Both the position numbers and the translations under genes were made by a program. Below, in pieces: positions 1-7,620 of a stretch of 10,888 bases of DNA. Under the pieces are notes generated by a model. It ran no database searches. It worked only from the letters and a program-made list of their open reading frames with translations, and was not told where the DNA came from. The stretch's first letter is position 1, and every line of letters begins with the position of its first letter. Origin of the DNA: Acidobacteriota bacterium (GTDB lineage: Bacteria > Acidobacteriota > Vicinamibacteria > Vicinamibacterales > SCN-69-37); assembly GCA_021824055.1 (NCBI GenBank), contig JAKALV010000095.1, positions 1 through 10,888 on the forward strand. The letters are read 5' to 3'.

Positions 1-1124
1 ACGTTCGCCGCCGTCTCGAGCGACGGCGTGGCGGTGCCGAACACGACCAGCGCCGATTCCTTCTGGGCGCGGACCACGGCCACGTCGCGGCCGTTGTACC
101 GCGGCGACTCATCCTGCTTGTACGAACCGTCGTGCTCCTCATCGACGATGATCAGGCCGACGTGCTCGATGGGCGCAAAGATCGCCGAGCGCGTGCCCAC
201 GACCACGTCGATCTGGCCCCGGCGGATGCGATGCCACTGGTCGTGGCGTTCGCCCCCGGCCAGGCCGCTGTGCTGAATCGCGACGCGTGAACCAAATCGC
301 GCGCGGAACGTGCCGGCCACGGCGGGAGTCAGGGCGATCTCCGGCACGAGCATCACGACGCGGCGGCCCTCGGCGATCACGCGCCGGGCCAGCTGCAAAT
401 ACACTTCCGTCTTGCCGGAGCCGGTGACGCCCTGCAGGAGCACCGCCTTGAACTCGTGCAGCGACGCCAACTCGCACAGCCGCTCATGCACCGCCGTCTG
501 CCCCACCGTCAGTTGCCGGTCCGGCTCGCGCGCCTGTCCGACCGCCCAGCGATCCTCGCCGGCGTCGCTCACGAAGGGATCGCGCTCCGCCACCTCCTCG
601 ATGAGGCGGACAATGCCGGCGCCGGCCAGCGATTTCACGCTCGCGCGGCTGACGCCGCGTTTCTCGAGGTCGGCCAGCGCCAGCCGCGCGCCCGGCGCGG
701 CGCGAAGCGCGATCACGGCATCGCGCTGTCTGACGCCTCTGAGATGGGCCGGATCGAGTTGCGGGTCGACCAGTTCCGCGAACGACACCATGCGGAACGC
801 ATCCACCTCGCCGCGGCGCGCGGACGGCGGCATCGCCATCGTCAGCGACTCGCCCGGGCCGGACGCGTAGTACTCGCCCACCCACATGGCGATATCGACC
901 ACCGCGCCCGGTAGAAACGCCGTGTCGTCGATCACGGCGGCGATCTCGCGCAGCGTCGTCGAATCCGCGGGCGGCGGCGCGTCGATCGCCGCCACCACGC
1001 CCACGACCAGCCGGGTGCCGAGCGGCGCCGACACGCGCGCGCCCTTCGGCGGCGTCCTCACGGCGTCCGGCACGACATAGGTCAGCAGGCCGAGCCCGGG
1101 CACAGGCACGGCGACGGATATCAA
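1..1124 (-). CDS. priA: Primosomal protein N' (replication restart helicase PriA), 3' part cut off by window start
   Basis: PriA is a 3'-to-5' superfamily 2 DNA helicase that recognises stalled forks and reloads the replisome. The visible 374 codons cover the N-terminal 3'-DNA-binding domain (opening VAVPVPGLGLLTYVVP, typical of the family), the winged-helix region and the first helicase lobe. Walker A is GVTGSGKT with Lys at about residue 238. Walker B DEEH lies at about 328-331 and GTATPS follows shortly after. The zinc-binding cysteines and second helicase lobe would lie beyond the window, as full-length PriA is usually 700-800 residues. I chose TTG at 1124 because the family N-terminus begins there and the Walker A position then matches the E. 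coli protein closely. The ribosome site is weak. An in-frame GTG at 1163, overlapping the upstream glycosylase gene by 23 bases, is an alternative. The gene follows the glycosylase stop by 16 bases, so co-transcription is likely. Confidence 0.96.
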   Translation of the reverse strand, partial: MISVAVPVPGLGLLTYVVPDAVRTPPKGARVSAPLGTRLVVGVVAAIDAPPPADSTTLREIAAVIDDTAFLPGAVVDIAMWVGEYYASGPGESLTMAMPPSARRGEVDAFRMVSFAELVDPQLDPAHLRGVRQRDAVIALRAAPGARLALADLEKRGVSRASVKSLAGAGIVRLIEEVAERDPFVSDAGEDRWAVGQAREPDRQLTVGQTAVHERLCELASLHEFKAVLLQGVTGSGKTEVYLQLARRVIAEGRRVVMLVPEIALTPAVAGTFRARFGSRVAIQHSGLAGGERHDQWHRIRRGQIDVVVGTRSAIFAPIEHVGLIIVDEEHDGSYKQDESPRYNGRDVAVVRAQKESALVVFGTATPSLETAAN

Positions 1125-1140
1125 TCGCTGGACTGGAGGC

Positions 1141-1878
1141 TTACTCGCCGTTGAGGAGAGCACGGACTTTCTTCATGTCCTCCCACACGTCGCGCTTGCG
1201 ATCGGGACTCCGAAGCAGATACGCGGGATGGAAGGTCGGAATCAGCTTGGCGCTGCCGCGGAAGTCGAAGACCTGTCCGCGGAGCCTGGAAATGGGCGTG
1301 TCAACTTTCAGCAGCGCGTGCGCCGCGTGGGTGCCGAGCGCGACGATCACGCGCGGCCGCACCGTGTCGATCTGCCGGAACAGGAACGGCTCGCACTTAG
1401 CGACCTCGTCGAGCTCGGGCGCGCGATTGGCGGGCGGCCGGCACTTGAGGACGTTCGCGATGTAGACATCGTCGCGCTTCAAGCCGATGGCTTCGATGAT
1501 CTTCGTCAGCAGCTGGCCCGCGCGGCCAACGAACGGCTCGCCCTGCTCATCTTCATCCGCGCCCGGCGCCTCGCCCACGAACATCAGGTCGGCGTTCGGA
1601 TTCCCCACGCCGAAAACAATCTGCTTGCGACCCAATCTGTGCAGCTTGCAGCGCGTGCAGTCGCCCAGGTCGGCGCGGATCTGGGGCAGGGAGGGGGCGA
1701 CGGATTCGTGGGGTTCGTGGGGTTCGTGGGGTTCGTGAGGTTCGTGGGGTTCGTGAGGTTCGTGGGGTTCGTGGGGTTCAGGTTCGCGCGTGGTCCAGGC
1801 CGGGTCCTTCGACACCCCGGCAACGCCGAGCTCCGCGAAATATTGAAGATGCGCGCCGACGTCGTCGCGGTGGCTCAC
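1141..1878 (-). CDS. Uracil-DNA glycosylase, family 4 type (4Fe-4S), with His-Glu-Pro repeat linker
   Basis: This enzyme removes uracil from DNA at the first step of base excision repair. The 245-residue product has the family-4/5 hallmarks. Four cysteines (C74, C77, C146, C162) are positioned to hold a 4Fe-4S cluster. The active-site motif GEAPGADEDEQGEPFVG spans 102-118, KCRPPxNR lies near 145-152, and the HPAYLL motif starts at 217. The acidic GEAPGxxED motif fits family 4 better than family 5. An N-terminal helix-like segment (1-28) is joined to the core by a striking linker, residues 32-59, made of EPEP, seven HEP units and a final HES. Family-4 enzymes are commonly about 200 residues, and the N-terminal segment plus linker account for most of the excess. 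The GTG start at 1878 overlaps the coaBC stop as GTGA, implying translational coupling. The repeat does not touch a catalytic motif, so the enzyme is expected to be active. Confidence 0.95.
   Translation of the reverse strand: MSHRDDVGAHLQYFAELGVAGVSKDPAWTTREPEPHEPHEPHEPHEPHEPHEPHEPHESVAPSLPQIRADLGDCTRCKLHRLGRKQIVFGVGNPNADLMFVGEAPGADEDEQGEPFVGRAGQLLTKIIEAIGLKRDDVYIANVLKCRPPANRAPELDEVAKCEPFLFRQIDTVRPRVIVALGTHAAHALLKVDTPISRLRGQVFDFRGSAKLIPTFHPAYLLRSPDRKRDVWEDMKKVRALLNGE
1705..1779 (-). repeat. 9-bp tandem repeat encoding (His-Glu-Pro)n in the glycosylase linker
   Basis: Eight consecutive 9-bp units begin at 1705, 1714, 1723, 1732, 1741, 1750, 1759 and 1768, followed by a partial unit at 1777. 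On the plus strand six units read ttcgtgggg. The fourth and sixth read ttcgtgagg, a single transition that is synonymous in the coding strand (proline CCC versus CCT). Because the unit is a multiple of three, gain or loss of copies keeps the gene in frame. Near-perfect identity at the DNA level, not only the protein level, suggests recent expansion by slippage or recombination. Confidence 0.97.
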
Positions 1879-3098
1879 CGGCGACTCGCCACGCGCGCCC
1901 GTTCGGCGCCGATCAGGTCCTGCACGCGGTCCAGAATGGCGTCCGCCACTTCGCGCTTCGGCAGGAGCGGCAGCTCGCGCACGCCGCCGGCCGACACCAG
2001 CGCCACCTGATTGGTCTCGACATCAAATCCCGCGCCGGGCGCCGTCACGTCGTTGGCCACGATCAGGTCGACGTGCTTACGCGCGAGCTTCTCCTGCGCC
2101 TTGCTCACCGCGTCGCTGGTCTCGGCGGCGAATCCCACCAGCAGCGGCCGCCGCTCGTCGCCACGTGCCGCGCCCAGTTCCATCAGGATGTCCCGCGTGC
2201 GGACCAGCGGCATCGTCATCGGGCCGCCCTTTGCGATCTTCGCGTCGGCCGTGCCTTCGGCGGGCGTGTAGTCGGCGACCGCGGCAGCCATCACGATGAC
2301 ACTCGCCCAGTCGCGCCACGCCATCACGGCCGCGTGCATCTCGGAGGCGCTGCGCACGTGCGCCACTTCGTTCATTCCGGCCGGCGGCGCCACGCTGGTC
2401 GGCCCGACGACCAGGCGCACCTCGGCCCCGCGCGCCACCGCGGCGTCGGCGATCGCAAATCCCATGCGGCCGCTGGACCGATTCCCGATGTACCGCACCG
2501 GATCCAGATCCTCGTAGGTCGGCCCCGCGGTCACGAGCACGCGCTGGCCGACCAGCGTCTGTGCCGGCCGCAACAGCCGGTCCGCCGCGGCGGCAATCGC
2601 CTCCGGCTCGGCGAGCCGCCCTTTGCCGATCCAGCCGCACGCCAGATAGCCCTCGCCCGGATCGACGAACCGCACGCCGCGCGCGGTCAGCCGCCGCATG
2701 TTCTCCTGCACGGCCGGGTGCTCCCACATGTTGGTGTTCATGGCCGGCGCCATCAGGATCGGCGCCCGCGTGGCCAGATGGAGCGAGGTCAGGAAGTCAT
2801 CGGCGATGCCGTTCGCGAACTTGCCGATGATGTTGGCCGTCGCCGGCGCCACGAGCAGCAGATCCGCGCCGGACGCCAGCGCGATGTGCTCCACGTTGGA
2901 GTTCAATCCCGGCGCAAACTGCCCCGTGATCACGGGCCGCCGCGTGATCGCTTCGAAGGTGACCGGGCCGACGAACTTCCGGGCCGACCGCGTCATCACG
3001 GCCTGCACCTCGTGGCCGCGCTTCTGCAGCAGGCGCGCCACTTCGACCGCCTTGTAGGCGCCGATGCCGCCCGACACGCCGAGGCAGACCAGGCTCAT
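1875..3098 (-). CDS. coaBC: Bifunctional phosphopantothenoylcysteine decarboxylase / phosphopantothenate-cysteine ligase
   Basis: CoaBC carries out two steps of coenzyme A synthesis in the cytosol: CTP-dependent joining of cysteine to 4'-phosphopantothenate (CoaB), then FMN-dependent decarboxylation to 4'-phosphopantetheine (CoaC). The 407-residue length is normal. In the N-terminal CoaC half, the flavin-binding start GVSGGIGAYK is at 7-16, the catalytic His is H71, PAMN spans 118-121 with N121, and the active-site Cys C154 sits in ACGWIGKGR. The CoaB half begins near 186 with VLVTAGPTYEDLDPVR. It has N206 in the GNRSSGRMG loop, K287/K290 and the AND motif near 348-350. These correspond to the known E. 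coli catalytic residues (H75, N125, C158, N210, K289). The ATG start follows the rpoZ stop by 6 bases, and the stop overlaps the glycosylase GTG start. Confidence 0.98.
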   Translation of the reverse strand: MSLVCLGVSGGIGAYKAVEVARLLQKRGHEVQAVMTRSARKFVGPVTFEAITRRPVITGQFAPGLNSNVEHIALASGADLLLVAPATANIIGKFANGIADDFLTSLHLATRAPILMAPAMNTNMWEHPAVQENMRRLTARGVRFVDPGEGYLACGWIGKGRLAEPEAIAAAADRLLRPAQTLVGQRVLVTAGPTYEDLDPVRYIGNRSSGRMGFAIADAAVARGAEVRLVVGPTSVAPPAGMNEVAHVRSASEMHAAVMAWRDWASVIVMAAAVADYTPAEGTADAKIAKGGPMTMPLVRTRDILMELGAARGDERRPLLVGFAAETSDAVSKAQEKLARKHVDLIVANDVTAPGAGFDVETNQVALVSAGGVRELPLLPKREVADAILDRVQDLIGAERARVASRR

Positions 3099-3104
3099 GG
3101 CCGC

Positions 3105-3305
3105 TTACTTCGAGTCGGCGTCAGCGGGCGGAACCTGTTTCACCAGGCCGTTGGCCACTTCCTGCTGCGCGCGACGCGCCATCTTCGCCGAGCCTTCCAT
3201 CTTGGGCACGCAGCCGGCCTGCAACTGCCGCGCGCGCGCGGATGCCACGGTGGCGAATTGAAACGCATTCTTCGGACGGGTGACGGCGTTCGCTTTGTCG
3301 GTCAT
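3105..3305 (-). CDS. rpoZ: DNA-directed RNA polymerase omega subunit
   Basis: Omega is the small RNA polymerase subunit that wraps the beta' C-terminus, helps assembly and, in some bacteria, contributes to ppGpp binding. The 66-residue product has the expected conserved core: NAFQFATVASARARQL, then the KMEGSAKMARRAQQEV helix. In most species the equivalent region reads R(F/Y)xLVxxAakRARqL. I chose ATG at 3305 because AGGAG lies 6 bases upstream of it. An in-frame GTG at 3326, 3 bases after the gmk stop, would add seven residues but has no better ribosome site. Position between gmk and coaBC is the usual one for rpoZ and supports the call. No internal disruption is seen. Confidence 0.93.
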   Translation of the reverse strand: MTDKANAVTRPKNAFQFATVASARARQLQAGCVPKMEGSAKMARRAQQEVANGLVKQVPPADADSK

Positions 3306-3311
3306 CTGATG

Positions 3312-3316
3312 CTCCT
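3312..3316 (-). promoter_or_regulatory. Ribosome binding site deciding the rpoZ start
   Basis: The minus strand reads AGGAG here, with 6 bases to the ATG at 3305. It lies inside the possible longer reading frame from the GTG at 3326, so it favours the shorter start. Confidence 0.75.
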
Positions 3317-3329
3317 GGCCTTCCACTGC

Positions 3330-3944
3330 CTATTGAAACGTTTTCGCGATCGGCACGATCACGTTCGCGCGCCGGTCGCGCCGCGCCCGCTCGGCCAGCA
3401 CGATGCCGCGCAGTTCCGTGACGCACCGGTCGAGCTCGTCGTTGATCACGACGTAGTCATATTCCGACACCGCCGACACTTCGCTGCGCGCGGTGGCCAG
3501 CCGCCGCTGAATCGCGGCCTCCGGATCCTGGCTCCGGCCACGCAAGCGATGCTCCAGCACCTGGAACGACGGCGGCAGGACGAAGATGCCGACGGTACCC
3601 GGCCGCCGCTCGCGCACCTGCCGCGCGCCCTGCACGTCGATCACCAGCACCAGATCACGGCCGCTGGCCAGACGGGCCTCGGTTTCGGCCTTGCCCGTCC
3701 CGTAGTAATTGCCGAACACGTCGGCGTATTCGAGGAAGTCTCCCCGGGCGATGCGCTCCTCGAACTCCTGGCGGCTCACAAAATTATAGTCAACCCCGTC
3801 CCGCTCGTTCGAGCGCGGCGGCCGGGACGTGTACGACCGCGACATCTCGAGGGTGGGTACGATCTTCACGAGCTGCTCCACCACCGTGGTCTTCCCCGTG
3901 CCCGACGGCGCCGACACGACGAACAGAAGACCGCTACTCGACAT
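3330..3944 (-). CDS. gmk: Guanylate kinase
   Basis: Guanylate kinase phosphorylates GMP (or dGMP) to GDP using ATP in the cytosol, feeding GTP pools. The 204-residue length is typical. The P-loop SAPSGTGKTT spans 11-20 with Lys18. The GMP-binding part shows SYTSRPPR with R41 and R44, followed by NERDGVDYNFV. LEYADVFGNYYGT near 71-83 and IDVQG near 102-106 are family signatures. The lid region carries the conserved arginines around 133-148. The ATG start at 3944 overlaps the last 11 bases of yicC, and the yicC-gmk-rpoZ order is conserved in many bacteria. AAGGAG lies 10 bases upstream and AGGTG 4 bases upstream, so initiation is well supported. Nothing unusual was seen in the protein. Confidence 0.98.
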   Translation of the reverse strand: MSSSGLLFVVSAPSGTGKTTVVEQLVKIVPTLEMSRSYTSRPPRSNERDGVDYNFVSRQEFEERIARGDFLEYADVFGNYYGTGKAETEARLASGRDLVLVIDVQGARQVRERRPGTVGIFVLPPSFQVLEHRLRGRSQDPEAAIQRRLATARSEVSAVSEYDYVVINDELDRCVTELRGIVLAERARRDRRANVIVPIAKTFQ

Positions 3945-4824
3945 TCTGCACCTGCTCCTTGACCCGCTCGAGCTCCGCCTTGACCGTCACGACGAGCTCC
4001 GGCACACGGGTGCCCTCCGCTTTCGATCCGATGGTGTTGATCTCGCGGTTCATCTCCTGGACCAGAAAATCCAGCTTACGCCCGCAGGGCTCGGCCGAAT
4101 CGACCAATGCCAGCCAATGCGAAAAATGTCCGCGCAACCGGGTCATCTCCTCGTCGATATCCGAGCGCGCGATGAACCGGACGATCTCCTGCGTCGCCGT
4201 GACCGGCTCGGCGGCCAGATCCGCCGGCAGCTCCGCCAGCCTGGCGCGCAAACGCGCCTCGAGCGACTGCTGCGCCGCGCGCGCCTCGCGCTCGATCTCG
4301 TCGACGAGGCGGCCCAACGTGTGCAACCGCGTGTCGAGGTCGTGCTGCAGAAACCCGCCCTCCGTCGCGCGCATGATCGACAGCGCGTCGATGGCGTCGG
4401 TCACGGTGTGCTCGACGAGCGCGACGGCCGACTCGGGCACCGCCGCCGGCCCGGCGGTCTCGGCCCTGATCTCGATCGCCTGCGGCAGGCGGAGCAGGTC
4501 GGACACCGTCAGTCCGCCGCTCACGAGCCCGCGCGCGCGCGCCTCGTCAATCACCGTCACGATCTGCCGCACCACGTCCTCATTGAGCGTGACGCCGTAG
4601 GACGGCGCCACCGACAGCTCGAGCGCGATCGAGATCTCGATGCGCCCGCGCGTGAGCCGCTGCTGGATCGCGGCGCGCAGCCGGCCTTCCACGCCGGCCA
4701 GCGATCCGGGCGCCTTGATCTGAATGTCCAGAAACCGATGGTTGACCGACTTGGCGGTCACGCTCACCTTCTGTCCACCGTCTTCCCGGCTGATGGAGGC
4801 AAACCCGGTCATGGATCGAATCAC
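3934..4824 (-). CDS. yicC: YicC/YloC family endoribonuclease
   Basis: YicC family proteins are metal-dependent endoribonucleases. The E. coli member has been linked to degradation of small RNA RyhB with polynucleotide phosphorylase, and the wider cellular role is not settled. The 296-residue product is full length. It starts with the family signature MIRSMTGFA, has AKSVNHRFLDI at 24-34, and ends with the DUF1732-type domain: SDIDEEMTRLRGHF at 221-234 (probable metal-binding acidic/His cluster) and GRKLDFLVQEMNREINTIGSKA at 248-269. A GTG start at 4824 is chosen because family members start MIRSMT and AAGGAG sits 5 bases upstream. The internal ATG at 4812 is too far from that site. The start overlaps the ABC transporter stop as GTGA, so translation is probably coupled. 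Confidence 0.96.
   Translation of the reverse strand: MIRSMTGFASISREDGGQKVSVTAKSVNHRFLDIQIKAPGSLAGVEGRLRAAIQQRLTRGRIEISIALELSVAPSYGVTLNEDVVRQIVTVIDEARARGLVSGGLTVSDLLRLPQAIEIRAETAGPAAVPESAVALVEHTVTDAIDALSIMRATEGGFLQHDLDTRLHTLGRLVDEIEREARAAQQSLEARLRARLAELPADLAAEPVTATQEIVRFIARSDIDEEMTRLRGHFSHWLALVDSAEPCGRKLDFLVQEMNREINTIGSKAEGTRVPELVVTVKAELERVKEQVQNVE
3955..3960 (-). promoter_or_regulatory. Ribosome binding site of gmk inside the end of yicC
   Basis: AAGGAG on the minus strand lies 10 bases before the gmk ATG, within yicC coding sequence. It is consistent with independent or re-initiated translation of gmk. Confidence 0.6.
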
Positions 4825-6590
4825 GTCGGCTCCTTGCTCTGGTCGCCGGGTTCGGCCGGCTCGCGTTCGTCGAACATCTGCAGCGCGTAGAGGCGCGCGT
4901 AGACGCCCTCCGGCTTGTTGACCAGTTCCTCGTGCGTGCCGATCTCCGCGACGCGGCCCTTCTCGAGCGCCACGATCAGATCCGCGCGGCGCACGGTCGA
5001 CAACCGATGCGCGATCACGAACGTCGTGCGGTTCTGCATCAGCGTGGCCAGCGCGTCCTGCACGAGCGACTCGCTTTCCGCATCGAGCGACGAGGTCGCC
5101 TCGTCGAGAATCAACAACGGGCTGTTGCGCAGGAGCGCGCGGGCGATGGCGAGCCGCTGCCGCTGGCCGCCGGACAGCCGCTGGCCGCGTTCGCCGATCC
5201 GCGTCTCGTACCCGGCGGGCATGGCCGTGATGAACGCGTGCGCGTGCGCGGCGCGGGCCGCGGCTTCCACCGCCGCTCGGGGCGCGTTCGGGCGGCCGTA
5301 CGCGATGTTCTCGGCGATCGTGTCGTCGAACAGCACGGTCTCCTGCGTCACGAGCGCGATCTGCTCGCGCAACGACCGCAGGGTAACGTCGCGGATGTCG
5401 ACGCCGTCGACGAGCACCGCGCCTTCCGTCGCGTCGTAGAAGCGCGGCAGCAGATTCACCAGCGTGGTCTTGCCGGCGCCGCTCAAGCCGACCAGCGCGA
5501 CCACCTGCCCTTTCGACACTGAGAACGACGCATGGCGGACGATGAACCGCGCCGGCTCATCGTCATACGCGAATCCGACGTCGCGATATTCGACGCCGGA
5601 GACCAGCGGCGCCAAGGCGGGCGCGCCGGGCTTGTCGGTCACTTCCGTGTGCCGATCGAGCATTTCAAAAATGCGGGTCGACGCCGCCAGCGCCTGCTGC
5701 ACGCTGGCGTTGGCGCCGCTGAGCCGCTTGAGCGGCTGATACATCAACAGCGCCGCCGCCAGGAACCCGGTGAACTCGCCCACCGTCAGCAGGCCGCGCG
5801 CGATCCGGTTCTGCCCGTACCACAGGACGCCGATGACCGCGAGGCCGCCGACAAACTCCATGAGCGGCGGCAGCGACGCCACGAGGCTCGTCACGCGCAT
5901 GTAGGTGCGGTACAGCTGCATCGACGCCCGGTGGAACCGGTCCGTTTCGCGCGCCTCGGCGCCGAACGCCTTCACGATGCGATGCCCGGTGAACGCCTCC
6001 GTCGCGATGTGCGTCAGGTTCTCCAGTTCCTCCTGGCTCCGCCGCGTCTGCCCGCGCACGCGCCGGCCGAGCTGGCTGAGCGGGTAGACGACGAGCGGCG
6101 CGGTGACGGCGCAGACCAGCGCGAGCTCCCACTGCAGATAGAACATGTAGACGATGTAGCCGACCAGCGTCAGCGACTCGCGGATGAGATCGCCGGTGGT
6201 CTCGGAGACCGCGCGTTGAATCTGCGCGACGTCGTTCGTCAGCCGCGACAGCAGCTGGCCGGACGACCGGCGGGAAAAGAACGTGGCCGACTGGCGCAGC
6301 ACGTGCCCGAAGAACCGCTCGCGCAAATCGCGCACGACCCGCTGGCCGACATCCGTCATCAGGTACGCCGACGCGTAACTCGAGAACCCGCGGACGACCG
6401 AGAGGATCAGAATGGCCGCGATGACCCAGTTCAAGCCCGTGCCCTGGGCCAGCACCTTGTCGATGATCCGCTGGATGATGTACAGAAACGCCGACTGCGA
6501 CGCCGCGTAGGCCGTCATCGCCACCATGGCCATGGCCAGGCGTCCGCGGTACGGCTTGGCGTGCTCCAGCAGTCGAAGAAAGTCAGTCAC
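4821..6590 (-). CDS. MsbA-type lipid/lipid A exporter, ABC transporter permease-ATPase fusion
   Basis: This is a half-transporter of the MsbA/ABCB exporter class: a six-helix membrane domain followed by a nucleotide-binding domain, working as a homodimer in the inner membrane. It has 589 residues from the chosen start. Hydrophobic segments occur near 18-38, 54-78, 138-170 and 240-285. The ATPase domain has Walker A GLSGAGKTT (K374), Q-loop Q416, signature LSGGQ at 472-476, Walker B LLILDEA with E497, D-loop SLD and switch H528. The GTG start at 6590 follows the galE stop by 4 bases with AGGA 8 bases upstream. The open frame extends 70 codons further into galE, but that part is low-complexity and has no family similarity. 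Neighbouring ugd and galE suggest a glycolipid or polysaccharide-linked substrate. MsbA proper is one option; the substrate cannot be read from sequence. Confidence 0.93.
   Translation of the reverse strand: MTDFLRLLEHAKPYRGRLAMAMVAMTAYAASQSAFLYIIQRIIDKVLAQGTGLNWVIAAILILSVVRGFSSYASAYLMTDVGQRVVRDLRERFFGHVLRQSATFFSRRSSGQLLSRLTNDVAQIQRAVSETTGDLIRESLTLVGYIVYMFYLQWELALVCAVTAPLVVYPLSQLGRRVRGQTRRSQEELENLTHIATEAFTGHRIVKAFGAEARETDRFHRASMQLYRTYMRVTSLVASLPPLMEFVGGLAVIGVLWYGQNRIARGLLTVGEFTGFLAAALLMYQPLKRLSGANASVQQALAASTRIFEMLDRHTEVTDKPGAPALAPLVSGVEYRDVGFAYDDEPARFIVRHASFSVSKGQVVALVGLSGAGKTTLVNLLPRFYDATEGAVLVDGVDIRDVTLRSLREQIALVTQETVLFDDTIAENIAYGRPNAPRAAVEAAARAAHAHAFITAMPAGYETRIGERGQRLSGGQRQRLAIARALLRNSPLLILDEATSSLDAESESLVQDALATLMQNRTTFVIAHRLSTVRRADLIVALEKGRVAEIGTHEELVNKPEGVYARLYALQMFDEREPAEPGDQSKEPT
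4830..4835 (-). promoter_or_regulatory. Ribosome binding site deciding the GTG start of yicC
   Basis: AAGGAG on the minus strand lies 5 bases before the GTG at 4824 and inside the last codons of the ABC transporter gene. It is the strongest ribosome site seen in the cluster and supports the non-ATG start. Confidence 0.8.
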
Positions 6591-6594
6591 CCGT

Positions 6595-7620
6595 TCAATC
6601 CTGCTCCGCGCTGCGATACCCGTTCGGATGGGCGTGGTGCCAGCGCCACGCCGTCGCGACGATATCGTCGAGCGCGGCCAGGCGCGGCTGCCAGCGCAGT
6701 TCGCGCATGATACGCGCACTGGAGGCGACCAGGGCCGCCGGATCGCCGGCGCGCCGGGGCCCTGCCACCACGGCGACCTCCCGGCCCGTGACGCGTTCAA
6801 CGCTGGCGATCAGCTCGCGCACCGACACGCCCTGCCCGTTGCCGAGGTTGTAATCCCCCGACCCGCCGCCGCGCTCGAGATGCTCCAGCGCGAGCAGGTG
6901 CGCCTGCGCCAGATCCGTGACATGGACGAAGTCGCGCACGCACGTGCCGTCAGGCGTCGGATAGTCGCTGCCGAACACCGTCAGCGCGGCGCCACGATCG
7001 GCCGCGGCCAGCGCGCGCGGGATCAGGTGCTCCTCGGGCGAATGGTCTTCGCCGATCCACCCGTCCGGATCCGCGCCCGCCGCGTTGAAATAGCGCAGCG
7101 TCACTGCGCGGATGCCGTGCGCGCGCTCGAGGTGCGGCAGCGCGCGCTCGACCGCCAGCTTGGATTCTCCGTAGGCGTTGATCGGCTGCTGCGGATGCGT
7201 TTCGTCGATCGGCGTGCGCGCCGGCTCGCCGAAGGTCGCCGCCGTGGAGGAGAAAATAAACGCGTCCACGCCGCACTCGGCCATCGCCTGCAGCACCGTC
7301 AAGGTGCCGGTGACGTTCGTGGCGTAGTACTTCAACGGCGCCGTGACCGACTCGCCGACGCTCAATTTCGCGGCAAAGTGCATCACCGCCGCCGCCCCGC
7401 TCGATCGGATCGCCGCGGTCACGCGCGCGCGGTCGGCGACGTCGCCTTCGATCAGCCGGATCACGCGCCCCGGCATTCGGGTGGCGATGGCCTCGACGGC
7501 GTCGCGATGCCCCGCCGACAGATCGTCGTAGATCACGACGTCGTATCCGGCCTGGGCGAGCGCCTTGACGGCGTGGCTGCCGATGTACCCGGCCCCACCC
7601 GTCACGAGGACGGTACTCAC
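6595..7620 (-). CDS. galE: UDP-glucose 4-epimerase
   Basis: GalE interconverts UDP-glucose and UDP-galactose (some members also the N-acetyl forms) using bound NAD, supplying galactose for surface glycans. It is an extended short-chain dehydrogenase of 341 residues, the usual length. The NAD-binding motif GGAGYIG spans 8-14 with Asp32 following. The catalytic set is S125/T126 in FSSTAAT and the YxxxK pair Y150/K154. The substrate part has RYFNAAGADPDG at 176-187, then GEDHSPEEHLIP, characteristic of GalE rather than related dehydratases. A GTG start at 7620 overlaps the ugd stop as GTGA, and the ribosome site is weak, so coupling to ugd is likely. The ABC exporter gene follows after 4 bases. 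The choice between strict UDP-glucose and broader specificity cannot be made here. Confidence 0.96.
   Translation of the reverse strand: MSTVLVTGGAGYIGSHAVKALAQAGYDVVIYDDLSAGHRDAVEAIATRMPGRVIRLIEGDVADRARVTAAIRSSGAAAVMHFAAKLSVGESVTAPLKYYATNVTGTLTVLQAMAECGVDAFIFSSTAATFGEPARTPIDETHPQQPINAYGESKLAVERALPHLERAHGIRAVTLRYFNAAGADPDGWIGEDHSPEEHLIPRALAAADRGAALTVFGSDYPTPDGTCVRDFVHVTDLAQAHLLALEHLERGGGSGDYNLGNGQGVSVRELIASVERVTGREVAVVAGPRRAGDPAALVASSARIMRELRWQPRLAALDDIVATAWRWHHAHPNGYRSAEQD

Noticed and set aside
1125..1140. Possible terminator or promoter between the glycosylase and priA genes
   Set aside because: The 16-base gap holds no hairpin or T-run, and no promoter boxes are visible.
1703..1785. CRISPR-like array or iteron set in the repeat tract
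   Set aside because: Units are 9 bp with no spacers and lie fully inside a coding gene, so neither a CRISPR array nor an origin iteron fits.
1584..1823. Asn-Pro-Thr repeat peptide in another minus-strand frame of the 9-bp repeat
   Set aside because: A tandem 9-bp unit is open in several frames by its nature; the frame with the catalytic motifs of the glycosylase is the coding one.
2073..3962. A 629-codon plus-strand open frame running antisense across coaBC, rpoZ and gmk
   Set aside because: It lies opposite three well-recognised genes, its product is rich in Arg, His and Pro with no recognisable motif, and such long antisense frames are expected in G+C-rich coding DNA.
5532..6710. A 392-codon plus-strand open frame antisense to the ABC exporter
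   Set aside because: It lies opposite a gene with complete Walker A, Walker B and signature motifs; the product is low-complexity Arg/Gln-rich sequence.
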